From Nafulsella turpanensis ZLM-10 (GTDB lineage Bacteria > Bacteroidota > Bacteroidia > Cytophagales > Cyclobacteriaceae): 64,000 nt of DNA. Below are positions 52,420 through 61,997 of this stretch, one piece after another. Numbering within the stretch: the stretch's first letter is position 1; every line of letters starts with the position of its first letter. The notes below the pieces were generated by a model that saw nothing but the letters and a program-made list of their open reading frames with translations, did no database searches and was not told where the DNA came from. The position numbers and the translations under genes are program-made. The DNA is taken from assembly GCF_000346615.1 (NCBI RefSeq), contig NZ_ANNU01000021.1, positions 1-64,000 of the forward strand, given 5' to 3'.

Positions 52420-52945
52420 ATCTTAACTGCTTCAAGGCCTCATGCACAATTAGTCGTTCCTCCTTATTTAGCTTTAGGTCCCGGTTAAGACCCCGGGCTG
52501 TTGGGCGGGAAACGGAAAAAATGAGGAGCAGTATTCCATAAATGGCAGCGTAACCTTTATGCCCGGAAAGGTAAAGGCTCAGCACCGCTAACAGTACAGC
52601 TACGGTCAGCATAAGATATTTACGCAGGGATAATTCGTAAAACACCTCTACCCTGTTCTCCAGGCGCTGCAGGGAAGGTTCTTTACCTGCTGCCGAAAAG
52701 TAATTTTTAAGCCTGCCCCTGTACAGGATATATGCCCCTGCCGTTAGCCCCACTATAAGGAGCACTGCCGGCACATGCCAGAACCATGCATACACCGGAT
52801 GGTCAAATAAAGCTGGTGTCGAAAGGCCTTGCAGGTTTAAATACACCCACCCAAAGCACAGCAACGGAAGCCCTACCATCAGGTAAAACAAATTCGACAG
52901 GCGCTGAAAGCGCTGCGCAATAAAGGTTTCCTTACCTTGTTCCAT
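52418..52945 (-). CDS. 4-TM membrane protein, function unknown
   Basis: A 175-residue protein with four hydrophobic helices (FYLMVGLPLLCFGWVYL, FWHVPAVLLIVGLTAGAYI, KYLMLTVAVLLAVLSLYLS, GYAAIYGILLLIFSV). The N-terminal and C-terminal ends are basic and cytoplasmic. No family is recognised. It is convergent with the sigma-factor operon. Confidence 0.65.
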   Translation of the reverse strand: MEQGKETFIAQRFQRLSNLFYLMVGLPLLCFGWVYLNLQGLSTPALFDHPVYAWFWHVPAVLLIVGLTAGAYILYRGRLKNYFSAAGKEPSLQRLENRVEVFYELSLRKYLMLTVAVLLAVLSLYLSGHKGYAAIYGILLLIFSVSRPTARGLNRDLKLNKEERLIVHEALKQLR

Positions 52946-53086
52946 GCCATAAAGCTAAGAGCTTCCCCTTAAAAGCACAAAATCCCACACAATTATAACA
53001 TACCTTCTGCCTCCTTATTTTAACCTGTGCCAGCCAATGGAGAACAATTGGCTACCTTTCTGATTAGAATAATTAAAACTTCTGTT

Positions 53087-54262
53087 ATGTCTGAATCAAA
53101 ATGGCAGGAGGTCGATCTGGATGAACTGGTAGAACTCCGTCACCGCTTGCACAAACATCCTTCTCTCTCCGGAGAGGAAGCCTCGACTGCCCAGATAATT
53201 AAATCTTTTCTAAAGGGTACCAATCCCACCCAAATCGTACAAAAGCTGGGAGGTCACGGACTGGCTTTTGTCTATGAAAGCGATTCCCCCGGCCCTTCAA
53301 TCGGATTCCGCTGCGAACTGGATGCCCTTCCTATTCATGAAAAAACAGATCTCCACTACGCCTCTTCTACAGAAGGGGTATCGCATAAGTGTGGGCATGA
53401 CGGGCATATGGCCATTCTCGCAGGTCTTGGCCGATGGATCCAGGCCCATCCACCGCAAAAAGGAAAGGTGGTACTCCTGTTCCAGCCTGCCGAGGAAACC
53501 GGGCAGGGCGCTGCCGCGGTGATTAAGGATAAAAAGTGGAAAGAAATAAAACCAGACTGGCTATTCGGCCTCCACAATATCCCGGGCAAGGCAGCAGGCG
53601 AAATTTACTGGAAAGAAGGTCACTTTTGCGCTGCCTCTAAAGGCTTATCTCTCCGGTTAAAAGGCTGTACCTCTCATGCGGCAGAGCCGGAAAAAGGCCG
53701 AAATCCCGCCAAAGCGCTGGCAAATATAATGCTTGAATTACAGGCCCTGCCTGAGCAAAAGAATACCTGGAAAGACCTTGTTCTGGTAACTCCTGTCTAC
53801 GCCCGGCTGGGCGAAAAAGCGTACGGAACCTCTGCAGGCTATGCCGAATTTGGTGCTACGCTTCGTACAATTCATGAAGAGGACATGGTACTGTTGAGCC
53901 AGAGGGCCCATGAAATTATTGAGAAGTATTGCAAAGCGGAAAAGCTCTCCTGTGAATGTAACTACCTGGAAGATTTTCCGGCTACAGTAAACCAGGCTGA
54001 GCCCCTTGCGTATGTACGTAAGGCCATTGAATCTACCGGCCTGCAAAATACTTTGCTCAAAGAACCTTTCCGCTGGTCAGAAGACTTTGGGCACTACCAC
54101 AAAAGTTGCCCGACCACTTTTGTGGGACTCGGAGCAGGAGAAAAGCAGGCTCCACTTCACCATCCGGATTATGATTTTCCGGACGCGATTATCGGAAAAG
54201 GACTACAACTTTTCACCGGAATTATCCGTGAGGTGCAGTCTGCCCATGAAAAAAAGAATTGA
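53087..54262 (+). CDS. M20 family metallo-amidohydrolase/peptidase
   Basis: About 391 residues. The M20 zinc site is visible: HKCGHDGHMA (residues ~100-109) and the AEETGQGA motif with the catalytic Glu, then HAAEPEKGRNPAKAL (dimerisation domain) and a C-terminal SEDFGHYHKSCPTTFVGLGAGE. Such enzymes hydrolyse N-acyl or indole-acetyl amino acid amides or small peptides; the substrate is unknown. The ATG at 53087 (MSESKWQEVD) matches family length; a longer in-frame start exists at 53027. Alanine racemase follows 24 bases downstream. Confidence 0.9.
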   Translation: MSESKWQEVDLDELVELRHRLHKHPSLSGEEASTAQIIKSFLKGTNPTQIVQKLGGHGLAFVYESDSPGPSIGFRCELDALPIHEKTDLHYASSTEGVSHKCGHDGHMAILAGLGRWIQAHPPQKGKVVLLFQPAEETGQGAAAVIKDKKWKEIKPDWLFGLHNIPGKAAGEIYWKEGHFCAASKGLSLRLKGCTSHAAEPEKGRNPAKALANIMLELQALPEQKNTWKDLVLVTPVYARLGEKAYGTSAGYAEFGATLRTIHEEDMVLLSQRAHEIIEKYCKAEKLSCECNYLEDFPATVNQAEPLAYVRKAIESTGLQNTLLKEPFRWSEDFGHYHKSCPTTFVGLGAGEKQAPLHHPDYDFPDAIIGKGLQLFTGIIREVQSAHEKKN

Positions 54263-54286
54263 AGTAAAACGAAAAACTAAAAATCC

Positions 54287-55438
54287 TTGCACACCTCTTA
54301 TATAGAGCTCAGTAAATCAGCCATGCGCAACAATGTATCATACGTGCGCAGCAGGCTACCGGAAGGCACCACCCTATCGGCCGTTTGTAAAGGCAACGCT
54401 TACGGCCATGGCATTGAACAGGTTGTTGAAATGGCAGAAGCAGCCGGTATCCGCCATTTTTCAGTCTTCAGCTCTTCCGAGGCAAGGCGGGTACAGCAGA
54501 GCATCAGGCACAAGAGCACGATTATGATCATCGGCTACATTGCCAATGAAGAGCTGTCCTGGGCTATTGAAAACAATATTGAGTTTTATGTATTTGAAAT
54601 GGACCGGCTCCTTGCCGCCATTGAAACTGCTAAGGCAGCAGGCAAAAAGGCCATCATTCACATAGAGGTAGAAACAGGTATGAACCGAACCGGTTTTGAA
54701 GAGAATGTGCTGCCACTACTCTTCGACCTGCTCAGGGAGAATAAAGAATACCTGCAGCTACAGGGGTTGTGCACCCACTTTGCAGGGGCTGAGAGCGTGG
54801 CAAATTACCTGCGTGTAGAGCAGCAAATTGCGAAGTACCATGTTTTGTACGATCGCTTCTGCAATGAAGGGCTCCAGCCAAAACTACGTCATACCGCCTG
54901 CTCTGCCGCCGCTATTAACTTTCCGGAAACCACCTTCGACATGGTGCGTGTTGGCATTATGCTATACGGCTTCTGGCCTAATGAAGAAACCTATATTTAC
55001 CAGCTACGGCAACAGGAACATAAAGGCAAAGATCCATTAAAACGCCTCATTAGGTGGAAATCCCACATAATGAACACTAAAAAAGTAAAGATGGGTGAGT
55101 TTATCGGCTATGGCACCTCTTATCAGGCGCCACGTGATATGCATATTGCCACTATTCCGGTTGGGTATGCTTATGGCTTTGCCCGCTCTCTCAGCAACCT
55201 TGGAAGGGTCCTGGTTAGAGGGCGACGCATGCATGTAATTGGTGTAGTAAATATGAACCTGGCCATTATCGACATTAACGAACTGCCGGATATTCAAAAA
55301 GGAGAAGAAGTAGTAATGGTAGGTAAGCAGGGGCGACAGGAAGTAACGGTAGCCTCTTTCAGCGAAATGAGTAGTCAGCTTAACTACGAGCTCCTTACCC
55401 GCCTTCCGCTTGATATTCCCAGAAAAATAGTAAAGTAG
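54287..55438 (+). CDS. alr: Alanine racemase (TTG start)
   Basis: A 383-residue PLP enzyme interconverting L- and D-alanine for peptidoglycan synthesis. The PLP lysine is K35 in SAVCKGNAYGHG; the C-terminal domain has IGYGTSYQ and PVGYAYGFARSLSN, the family's catalytic Tyr neighbourhood. Family length is normal. Start codon: a stop codon (TAA) is just upstream at 54278-54280, leaving TTG at 54287; starting there includes the conserved N-terminus HTSYIELSKSAMRNN, whereas the next ATG (54323) would cut it. Probably co-transcribed with the M20 gene 24 bases before. Confidence 0.93.
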   Translation: MHTSYIELSKSAMRNNVSYVRSRLPEGTTLSAVCKGNAYGHGIEQVVEMAEAAGIRHFSVFSSSEARRVQQSIRHKSTIMIIGYIANEELSWAIENNIEFYVFEMDRLLAAIETAKAAGKKAIIHIEVETGMNRTGFEENVLPLLFDLLRENKEYLQLQGLCTHFAGAESVANYLRVEQQIAKYHVLYDRFCNEGLQPKLRHTACSAAAINFPETTFDMVRVGIMLYGFWPNEETYIYQLRQQEHKGKDPLKRLIRWKSHIMNTKKVKMGEFIGYGTSYQAPRDMHIATIPVGYAYGFARSLSNLGRVLVRGRRMHVIGVVNMNLAIIDINELPDIQKGEEVVMVGKQGRQEVTVASFSEMSSQLNYELLTRLPLDIPRKIVK

Positions 55439-55532
55439 AAGAGTTGAGAGAGGGCCGGTGTAGCAGTAGCAATCAAAAGCAGCAGAACCACTTTCCGCAA
55501 ATGCACACTGACCGGAGAAGTTCTGGTGAACT

Positions 55533-55928
55533 TTAAATTTTATTCAGGCGCGTTAGCTGTGCCTCAATGTGGTGGTCTTTCACCAGTTCAGACGCATACT
55601 TGTAGCTCCCGCGTGGTACAAATAACTGCAGCTTACCGCCCTTCATCCTGGCAATAGATTCCAGCGCCTTCCACTTGCTTACTAACATTTCGCGGTCCTT
55701 TTCATCTTCGTTTTTCACTACTAACTCGAAATAATATTTCTTTTCACCTCTTTTGGCAGAAAAGTCCGGCGTAAGCTTAATTTCCTGATTTACCATTGTA
55801 AGCGAAGCAGGGCTGTCGTAGCCTGTGAAATCTGCTTTTATTTCCTCAAAACCCGATTTTTCTGCATATTGAATAATCTTTTCTGCCATTGAATTGTAAT
55901 CCTCTGTTTCTTTTCTTGTATAAAGCAT
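55533..55928 (-). CDS. Conserved hypothetical protein, possibly nuclease-fold
   Basis: A 131-residue protein widely seen in Bacteroidota by my recollection. Mid-sequence LTPDFSAKRGEKKYYFELVVKNEDE has an Asp and a Glu spaced like a PD-(D/E)XK core, and is followed by KGGKLQLFVPRGSYKY. No signal peptide. The nuclease reading is inference and the exact catalytic Lys is not clear. It is convergent with alr, about 95 bases apart. Confidence 0.6.
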   Translation of the reverse strand: MLYTRKETEDYNSMAEKIIQYAEKSGFEEIKADFTGYDSPASLTMVNQEIKLTPDFSAKRGEKKYYFELVVKNEDEKDREMLVSKWKALESIARMKGGKLQLFVPRGSYKYASELVKDHHIEAQLTRLNKI

Positions 55929-56526
55929 AATATTCTTTTTAATTTAACCATTCTCCTACACAAGCAGGAGATCCTTTTGTACAGCCTCTCTTTCTGTGGA
56001 TGGCACCTACATTCCAATCTGGTATAAAAAAAGAAGTAATGACAGGCAGAACACGCCTATTATTCCTCATTTCTCCTTCCGTAATTCCTTTACCGGCCAC
56101 AGTTATAGCCATCACTTATATTATAACCATTTTTTTACAAAAATCCAAATTTTATATTATATATTTTTAATTTTCAGATGATTAGTATCGGAAAATACAT
56201 CAAACGCCCCTTAACAGAAAGGCTAAGGGGGCAGGCATTTCATCTCTTTCAAACCAAAGCCCAGGCCAGCTGCCTCAAGTAAAGATAACATGTTAATCCT
56301 TTTCACCAGCACGAGAAATGCTTTAGCAGATGTGTTAATATGACACCTAAATATCCATTAGGGAACGTTTTATGGCTTTTTAAGCTTTGCACAAAAGAAT
56401 GAAACCAAACTAAACCCCGTTTTCCTCCCCTGTTTTTATTCCGAAACTTGCTACCGCTTATCAAAAAAGACGGGCAAAAAGAAAAATTTATTTCTATATT
56501 TCCGCAAACAGAAATTCCCTTTTTAT
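55929..56526. other. AT-rich intergenic region before the M13 peptidase
   Basis: About 600 bases with no convincing gene. It contains an inverted repeat GCCCCTTA (56206-56213) with TAAGGGGGC (56224-56232), one unpaired G, and a near -7 box TATATTTC about 25 bases before the M13 gene start. The remainder shows nothing recognisable. Confidence 0.4.
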
Positions 56527-58584
56527 ATGAAGAAACTTAAATGGAGCGCTCTGGCGCTGGCTACTGTGCTTAGTGCCGGTGCCTGCCAAAGCAAACTATC
56601 AGAAGAAGCAACAGAAAATGAACCTGCAGGCATTAACCTGGCCGATATGGACACCACCGTTAGCCCTGCAGAAGATTTTTACCGCTTTGCCAATGGCGGT
56701 TGGCTGGAAAGAACAGAAGTTCCGGCCGATGAAGGGCGCTGGTCATCCTTTAATGAGTTGCGCGACCGCAATAATGAAATTCTGCTCGAAGTACTCAACA
56801 ATGCCCGCGAGAGTGGCAAGTATGAAGCAGGCAGCGACGAAATGAAGGCATTCACCTTCTACCAGATAGCCATGGACTCTGCCCTGGCTGAAGAAGTAGG
56901 CGTAAAGCCGCTTCAGCCTCTATTGGAAGAGATTGATGCCATCTCGAATAAAGAAGAACTCCGCAGCCAGCTGGCAGAACTTAAACTTAAGGGAGTAAGC
57001 CCTTTCTTTGGCAGCTATGTAACGACCGATCGCAAGTTTAGCGACCAAATGGCCATGCACATCGGACAAGGGGGCTTAGGCCTGCCTAACCGCGACTATT
57101 ATGTAAAAGAAGACAGCAAGTCGGAAGAAATAAAGGAGAAATATGTAGCCTTTATCACCGATATGCTAGACTACATAGGTTATAGCGAAGAGGAAGCAGA
57201 AGAATCGGCCGAAGAGATTATGGAGCTGGAAACTCGCCTTGCCAAAGCTTCCATGGATAATGTTGAGCGTAGAAACCCTATTAAAACCTACAATAAGTTC
57301 GACCTCGAAGCGCTGGATCAGCACACACCAAACTTTAACTGGACCGCCTATTTTAATGAATTGGGTGTAGAAGGCGAAGTGGACAGCGTAATTGTTGGTC
57401 AGCCGGATTTCTTTAAAGAGGTAAATGAGATTATCGCTGATACCGATCTTTCCACTATTAAAGATTACCTGAAGTGGAATGTGGTTAACGATGCTGCTGC
57501 TTACCTGAATAATGAAATTGTAAACCGCAATTTCGAATTCTACGGAAAAGTACTGCAGGGAACGGAAGAAATGAAGCCCCGCTGGGAGCGCTCTCTTTCC
57601 AGCACCAATAATGCTGTTGGCTTTGCCGTTGGTAAACTTTACGTAGATGAAACCTTCCCTCCTGAAGCGAAGAAGCAAGCCGAGGAAATGGTAGAATACA
57701 TTAAGGAAGCCTTCTCTAACCGCATCGACAGCCTTGAATGGATGTCGGCCGACACCAAAGCAAAAGCTCAGGACAAACTAAGCAAGTTTAATGTAAAGAT
57801 TGGCTACCCGGACAAATGGGAAACTTATGAAGACCTTGAAGTAGGGGAATCATCCTACATCGAGAACATTATGGCCGCCAGCCGTTATGGCGTAAAAGAC
57901 AACCTGGATAAGTTAGGCGAACCGGTAGATAAAGAGGAATGGTTTATGACTCCCCAAACCGTAAATGCTTACTACAGCCCAACTTATAACGAAATTGTAT
58001 TCCCTGCAGGCATTCTACAGCCACCTTTCTATAACTTCGAGGCTGATCCTGCTGTTAATTTTGGCGGTATTGGTGCCGTAATCGGCCATGAAATTTCACA
58101 TGGTTTTGATGATAACGGAAGTCGCTACGATGGTGAAGGCAACATGAGAAACTGGTGGACTGAAGAGGACTATGCACAGTTTGAGGAGCGCACAGGAGCA
58201 CTGGCTGCTCAGTACGACACTTATGAGCCACTTGACAGTGTATTTGTGAACGGAGAGTTTACGCTTGGGGAGAATATTGGCGACCTCGGTGGTGTAGCCG
58301 CTGCTTACGATGGCCTTAAGCTTTACCTGGAAGACAATGGATACCCTGAGGAAATTCAGGGCTTTACTCCGGAACAGCGTTTCTTTATCTCATGGGCCAC
58401 CATCTGGCGCAGCAAGTACAAAGACGAAGCGCTTCGCAACCAGATCATGACCGATCCGCACTCTCCGGGCATGTATCGCGCTACCGGACCGCTGGTAAAC
58501 TTAGATGGCTTCTATGAAGCTTTCAATATTGAGCCTGGCGATGCCATGTATAAGCCAGATTCTACACGTGTTTACATCTGGTAA
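56527..58584 (+). CDS. M13 family (neprilysin-like) zinc metallopeptidase, lipoprotein
   Basis: A 685-residue peptidase with a lipoprotein signal (SAGAC, C20). The active site H521-E522-I-S-H525 in VIGHEISHGF, E582 in GENIGDLGG (with D586) and NAYYSPTYNEIVFPAG are the M13 signatures. The N-terminal ~470 residues form the oligomerisation/substrate-gating part (PDFFKEVNEII, NRDYYVKED). It degrades short peptides in the periplasm or outside the cell. It is monocistronic and closed by a terminator. Confidence 0.93.
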   Translation: MKKLKWSALALATVLSAGACQSKLSEEATENEPAGINLADMDTTVSPAEDFYRFANGGWLERTEVPADEGRWSSFNELRDRNNEILLEVLNNARESGKYEAGSDEMKAFTFYQIAMDSALAEEVGVKPLQPLLEEIDAISNKEELRSQLAELKLKGVSPFFGSYVTTDRKFSDQMAMHIGQGGLGLPNRDYYVKEDSKSEEIKEKYVAFITDMLDYIGYSEEEAEESAEEIMELETRLAKASMDNVERRNPIKTYNKFDLEALDQHTPNFNWTAYFNELGVEGEVDSVIVGQPDFFKEVNEIIADTDLSTIKDYLKWNVVNDAAAYLNNEIVNRNFEFYGKVLQGTEEMKPRWERSLSSTNNAVGFAVGKLYVDETFPPEAKKQAEEMVEYIKEAFSNRIDSLEWMSADTKAKAQDKLSKFNVKIGYPDKWETYEDLEVGESSYIENIMAASRYGVKDNLDKLGEPVDKEEWFMTPQTVNAYYSPTYNEIVFPAGILQPPFYNFEADPAVNFGGIGAVIGHEISHGFDDNGSRYDGEGNMRNWWTEEDYAQFEERTGALAAQYDTYEPLDSVFVNGEFTLGENIGDLGGVAAAYDGLKLYLEDNGYPEEIQGFTPEQRFFISWATIWRSKYKDEALRNQIMTDPHSPGMYRATGPLVNLDGFYEAFNIEPGDAMYKPDSTRVYIW

Positions 58585-58654
58585 AAAGTTTAGATATAAG
58601 ACAGGAGATTTAGGCTGTGAGATTATCTCACACCTTAAATCCTTCGGATTAATT

Positions 58655-58684
58655 AAAGCCCTGGTTTTGCCGGGGCTTTTTTTG
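58655..58684 (+). terminator. Intrinsic terminator of the M13 peptidase gene
   Basis: AAAGCCCTGG (58655-58664) pairs with CCGGGGCTTT (58670-58679) with one G-U, loop TTTTG, followed by a T-run. Confidence 0.85.
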
Positions 58685-58727
58685 TTACTGAAAAGGCTCT
58701 TCTTTATTGAATGATACTTTTAAAAAG

Positions 58728-58759
58728 TTTGACTCCCATATCTGACCGAGGTATATTTA
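58728..58759 (+). promoter_or_regulatory. Near-consensus promoter of the 58805 gene
   Basis: TTTG (58728-58731), a 20-base spacer, then TATATTTA (58752-58759; last base A instead of G). Start about 40 bases before the ATG. Confidence 0.5.
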
Positions 58760-58804
58760 AACATCGGAAAAGCTGATGTTCACTCTTCACCAAAACGTGC
58801 TTTT

Positions 58805-59818
58805 ATGAAGAATTTAAGCCTTCCCCACCCCAAAGATATTCTTCCATTTGCCCTTCCGTTACTGGTATTTGGAGTATCAGCCTGGATTGTGCTCAGCGGC
58901 ATTTTTCTAAGGAATCCGGATGTACTTTCTTTTGCCGTGACAACCAACATGACCATTACTGCTCCCCTGCTCTACCTCTTCCTAATCAGGAAAAAGAAAG
59001 TCCCGAATACCACCGCAGTTCCTTTCTTTATTGGCGGCCTTCTTCTTGCTACCTTTCTGCTTCCCGAGTCCTACCATTTTTATACTGACCTGCTCTGGAA
59101 GTATGCCTTTCCCTTGATAGAACTTTCTGTTTTGAGCATGGTGGTGTACAAGACTGCTCAGGTTATCCGCACCTTCAGAAAAGAAAGGGGCTCTGTTGAT
59201 TTTCTTAGTGTGTTTCGTTCCAGTGCTGCAAAGGTGCTGGGCAGCCAGAGGATAGCGAATGTACTTGCCACTGAGGTGGCGGTTTTTTATTATGGCTTAT
59301 TTAGCTGGAGGAAGAGCAACAGTCTTCCGGCACTACAGTTTAGCTACCATAAAGAGAATGGTGCAACGGCGGTGTATGCTGTTATCATTTTTCTGCTGCT
59401 CATTGAGACAGCTGCTATCCACTTTATTGCTGATTTATGGTCACCGCCTCTGGCATGGATATTAACCATCAGCAGCATGTATGCCTGCCTGCAGCTTTTA
59501 GGCCATCTGAAAGCCATGCGGCAGCGTCCTGTAGCGATCGGCCGGAAGAGCATCCATATCCGCTATGGTCTGATGGGCGATGGAGAAGTACCTTTTGATA
59601 GTATTGAATCCATTCGCTTTGCCCAGGAAGTCCCGGAAGAGAAAGGAGTGTATCACCTTTCCTTATTAAAAATACTGGAGCCCTATAACATGGAGATAAA
59701 GCTGAAGAAATCCCTCTCCCTGTTCAGCATGTATGGCATCCGCAAAGAATATCATACCCTTTTACTGAATATCGACAAAAAGAAGACCTTTAAGGAAATA
59801 ATAGAAGAGAAGCTATGA
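58805..59818 (+). CDS. Membrane protein with PH-like C-terminal domain, function unknown
   Basis: A 337-residue protein with about seven TM helices (residues ~15-240) and a C-terminal soluble segment (~245-330) of beta strands (AIGRKSIHIRYGLMGDGEV) that resembles a bacterial PH-like domain. No family is certain. It stands alone and is probably a membrane-associated regulator or transporter-like protein. Confidence 0.65.
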   Translation: MKNLSLPHPKDILPFALPLLVFGVSAWIVLSGIFLRNPDVLSFAVTTNMTITAPLLYLFLIRKKKVPNTTAVPFFIGGLLLATFLLPESYHFYTDLLWKYAFPLIELSVLSMVVYKTAQVIRTFRKERGSVDFLSVFRSSAAKVLGSQRIANVLATEVAVFYYGLFSWRKSNSLPALQFSYHKENGATAVYAVIIFLLLIETAAIHFIADLWSPPLAWILTISSMYACLQLLGHLKAMRQRPVAIGRKSIHIRYGLMGDGEVPFDSIESIRFAQEVPEEKGVYHLSLLKILEPYNMEIKLKKSLSLFSMYGIRKEYHTLLLNIDKKKTFKEIIEEKL

Positions 59819-59975
59819 AGCTAGCCTCTATTACCTACTAATAGGTAGTACAAGTCGGCATAACTTTTACCTACCGGCTTTTACCTATCAGGTACCATAG
59901 ACGCTGCTTCATTTTAAGATTAGCCACGCCTTTTTTCCCCTTTTCATAAGGTTCTCAAATAATGAACCATCCTTC

Positions 59976-60005
59976 TTGTAATTCAGTTGAAGGGAAGTAT
60001 ATTTG
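59976..60005 (+). promoter_or_regulatory. Consensus promoter of the SulP transporter gene
   Basis: TTG (59976-59978), a 19-base spacer, then TATATTTG (59998-60005). It puts the transcript start near 60012, leaving a ~118-base leader before the ATG at 60130. Confidence 0.7.
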
Positions 60006-60029
60006 CACGCTCAAATACAATACACTCCA

Positions 60030-60049
60030 TTGCAGCAGTCCTGCGGCAA
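60030..60049 (+). other. Hairpin in the SulP leader
   Basis: TTGC-A-GCAG-TC-CTGC-G-GCAA (60030-60049) folds as an imperfect hairpin 20 bases after the predicted transcript start. With the unusually long leader it might be a regulatory element. Confidence 0.3.
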
Positions 60050-60129
60050 TTCTATCTGAAAAATTATTTATTGGCGAAAGCCTGTTTGCTTGGTGCAGAC
60101 CGGCAACATATAAAACTAAAAGAATAAAA

Positions 60130-61668
60130 ATGAGCTTAGTGAGCATTTTTAAACAGAGGGATTACAACCTCAAAAACGAAGTATTGTCCGGCCTTACGGT
60201 AGCCCTGGCACTGGTGCCTGAAGCCGTAGCTTTTGCCCTTATTGCAGGCGTCTCTCCTCTTGTAGGCCTTTATGCTGCCTTTACCATTGGCCTTATCACC
60301 TCCATCTTTGGGGGCCGCCCGGGTATGATATCCGGTGCAACCGGTGCCATTGCCGTAGTGGCTGTAGCCCTGGTGGCTGAGCATGGAGTGGAATATCTCT
60401 TTGCCGCTGTGGTATTAATGGGGCTTATCCAGGTAAGCGTAGGCTTACTGAAGCTGGGCAAACTAATCCGGCTCGTTCCACACTCCGTAATGTTTGGGTT
60501 TGTGAATGGCCTTGCTATTATCATATTCATGTCGCAGCTCGACCAGTTTAAAATAGCTGGCGAGGGCGGAGTAATGGAGTGGATGACAGGCAGTAGCCTT
60601 TATACCATGCTGGGCCTTGTGGCCCTTACTATTGTCATAATCGTTGGCCTTCCAAAGCTCACCAAAGCGGTCCCGGCCTCCCTGGTTGCCATTTTAACCA
60701 TTGCTGCCATTGTTATTGGCCTTGGCATCGACACCAAAACAGTTGGCGACATTGCTTCCATTGAAGGAGGCTTTCCGGCCTTTCACTTCCCGCTGGTTCC
60801 TCTTAACTGGGAAACTCTTATGATTATTCTTCCTTATTCAGCCATCATGGCTGGAGTAGGCCTGGTGGAAAGCCTGCTCACCATGAACCTGATCGATGAG
60901 ATTACCGAAACCCGCGGCCACGGCAATAAGGAATGTGTGGCACAAGGTGCCGCTAACATAGTAACCGGATTTTTCGGAGGTATGGGCGGTTGTGCCATGA
61001 TCGGGCAGAGCCTTATCAATATCAGTGCCGGTGCCCGCCAGCGCATTTCGGGTGTGGTAGCAGCCACTGCTTTACTGATGTTCATTTTGTTTGGTTCCTC
61101 TCTCATTGAACAGGTACCTATGGCAGCCCTTGTCGGCCTGATGATTATGGTTTCGGTAGGAACTTTTGAATGGGCAAGCCTCAAAATATTTGGAAAAATG
61201 CCGGTAGCCGATGCACTGGTAATGATTGTGGTAGCTGGTGTAACGGTATTCCTGCACAATCTTGCCCTGGCGGTGCTGATTGGGGTAGTTATTTCTGCCT
61301 TAGTATTTGCCTGGGAAAATGCTAAACGTATTCGTGCCCGTAAGCATATCGATGAGCAGGGCATTAAGCACTACGAAATTTATGGTCCGCTGTTTTTTGC
61401 TTCCATTACGGCCTTTAATGAAAAGTTCGACCCGCTTAACGACCCTGCTGAAGTAATTGTAGACTTCAAAGAAAGCCGGGTGGTCGACCACTCTGCCATC
61501 GAAGCACTTAACAAGCTAACCGAACGGTACCAGAAAGTAGGTAAAAAACTTCACCTGAAGCATCTGAGCCCGGACTGTCAGCAACTCCTAGGCAATGCGG
61601 GTGAACTGATAGAGGTAAATATCATTGAAGATCCTTCTTATCGTGTAGCCACTAATGCACTGGCCTAA
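60130..61668 (+). CDS. SulP family inorganic anion transporter with STAS domain
   Basis: About 512 residues. The membrane domain (~15-420) has the SulP signature near the N-terminus (ALVPEAVAFALIAGVSPLVGLY) and the GIGA-like SGATGAIAVV. The C-terminal ~110 residues are a STAS domain (FKESRVVDHSAIEAL), with the NTP-binding-type loop. It transports sulfate, bicarbonate or other anions; the substrate is not fixed by sequence. The ATG at 60130 is supported by the promoter and leader; in-frame sequence back to 59962 is not coding. Confidence 0.92.
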   Translation: MSLVSIFKQRDYNLKNEVLSGLTVALALVPEAVAFALIAGVSPLVGLYAAFTIGLITSIFGGRPGMISGATGAIAVVAVALVAEHGVEYLFAAVVLMGLIQVSVGLLKLGKLIRLVPHSVMFGFVNGLAIIIFMSQLDQFKIAGEGGVMEWMTGSSLYTMLGLVALTIVIIVGLPKLTKAVPASLVAILTIAAIVIGLGIDTKTVGDIASIEGGFPAFHFPLVPLNWETLMIILPYSAIMAGVGLVESLLTMNLIDEITETRGHGNKECVAQGAANIVTGFFGGMGGCAMIGQSLINISAGARQRISGVVAATALLMFILFGSSLIEQVPMAALVGLMIMVSVGTFEWASLKIFGKMPVADALVMIVVAGVTVFLHNLALAVLIGVVISALVFAWENAKRIRARKHIDEQGIKHYEIYGPLFFASITAFNEKFDPLNDPAEVIVDFKESRVVDHSAIEALNKLTERYQKVGKKLHLKHLSPDCQQLLGNAGELIEVNIIEDPSYRVATNALA

Positions 61669-61692
61669 CAGTTTAAATCGATTATAGACAAT

Positions 61693-61725
61693 GAAAGCTG
61701 CCTCTCAGGGGCAGCTTTCGTTTTA
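61693..61725 (+). terminator. Intrinsic terminator of the SulP gene
   Basis: GAAAGCTGCC (61693-61702) pairs exactly with GGCAGCTTTC (61710-61719), 7-base loop, followed by GTTTTAT. Confidence 0.8.
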
Positions 61726-61742
61726 TCTAAACTTTACTCTTT

Positions 61743-61973
61743 TCAGGCTGAACAGCAATTTCCTCCTCCGCCATTTTCCTGTATGGGAGGACAAGGAACA
61801 GAGCCATAAGAGCAAAATACACAGCAATCGCCCTTCAGAGGCTTTAGCTGTTCTCCGCAACTATTACAGGAGTAAAAGTACTGGCATGCATTGGTTGGCA
61901 TTTGCTCTTCCTTTTCAAAACCACAGGAAGGGCAGCGGAGCCTCGATTGTAACGTTATTTCTTTCCTATCCAT
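61743..61973 (-). CDS. Small zinc-ribbon protein (GDCCVFCSYG motif)
   Basis: A 76-residue cysteine-rich protein. CPSC (residues ~14-17) and CNSC (~36-39) form a zinc ribbon, and GDCCVFCSYGSVPCPP near the C-terminus, ending in NCCSA, is a distinctive motif I recognise from a small conserved protein in Bacteroidota and proteobacteria of unknown function. Metal binding is expected; possibly copper or zinc related. It is convergent with the SulP gene and read separately. Confidence 0.8.
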   Translation of the reverse strand: MDRKEITLQSRLRCPSCGFEKEEQMPTNACQYFYSCNSCGEQLKPLKGDCCVFCSYGSVPCPPIQENGGGGNCCSA

Positions 61974-61997
61974 ATAGCTTTTAACTTTCGTCCCTGT

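Noticed and set aside
57166-57678. 170-codon minus-strand ORF in the M13 gene
   Set aside because: Antisense shadow of the M13 coding sequence.
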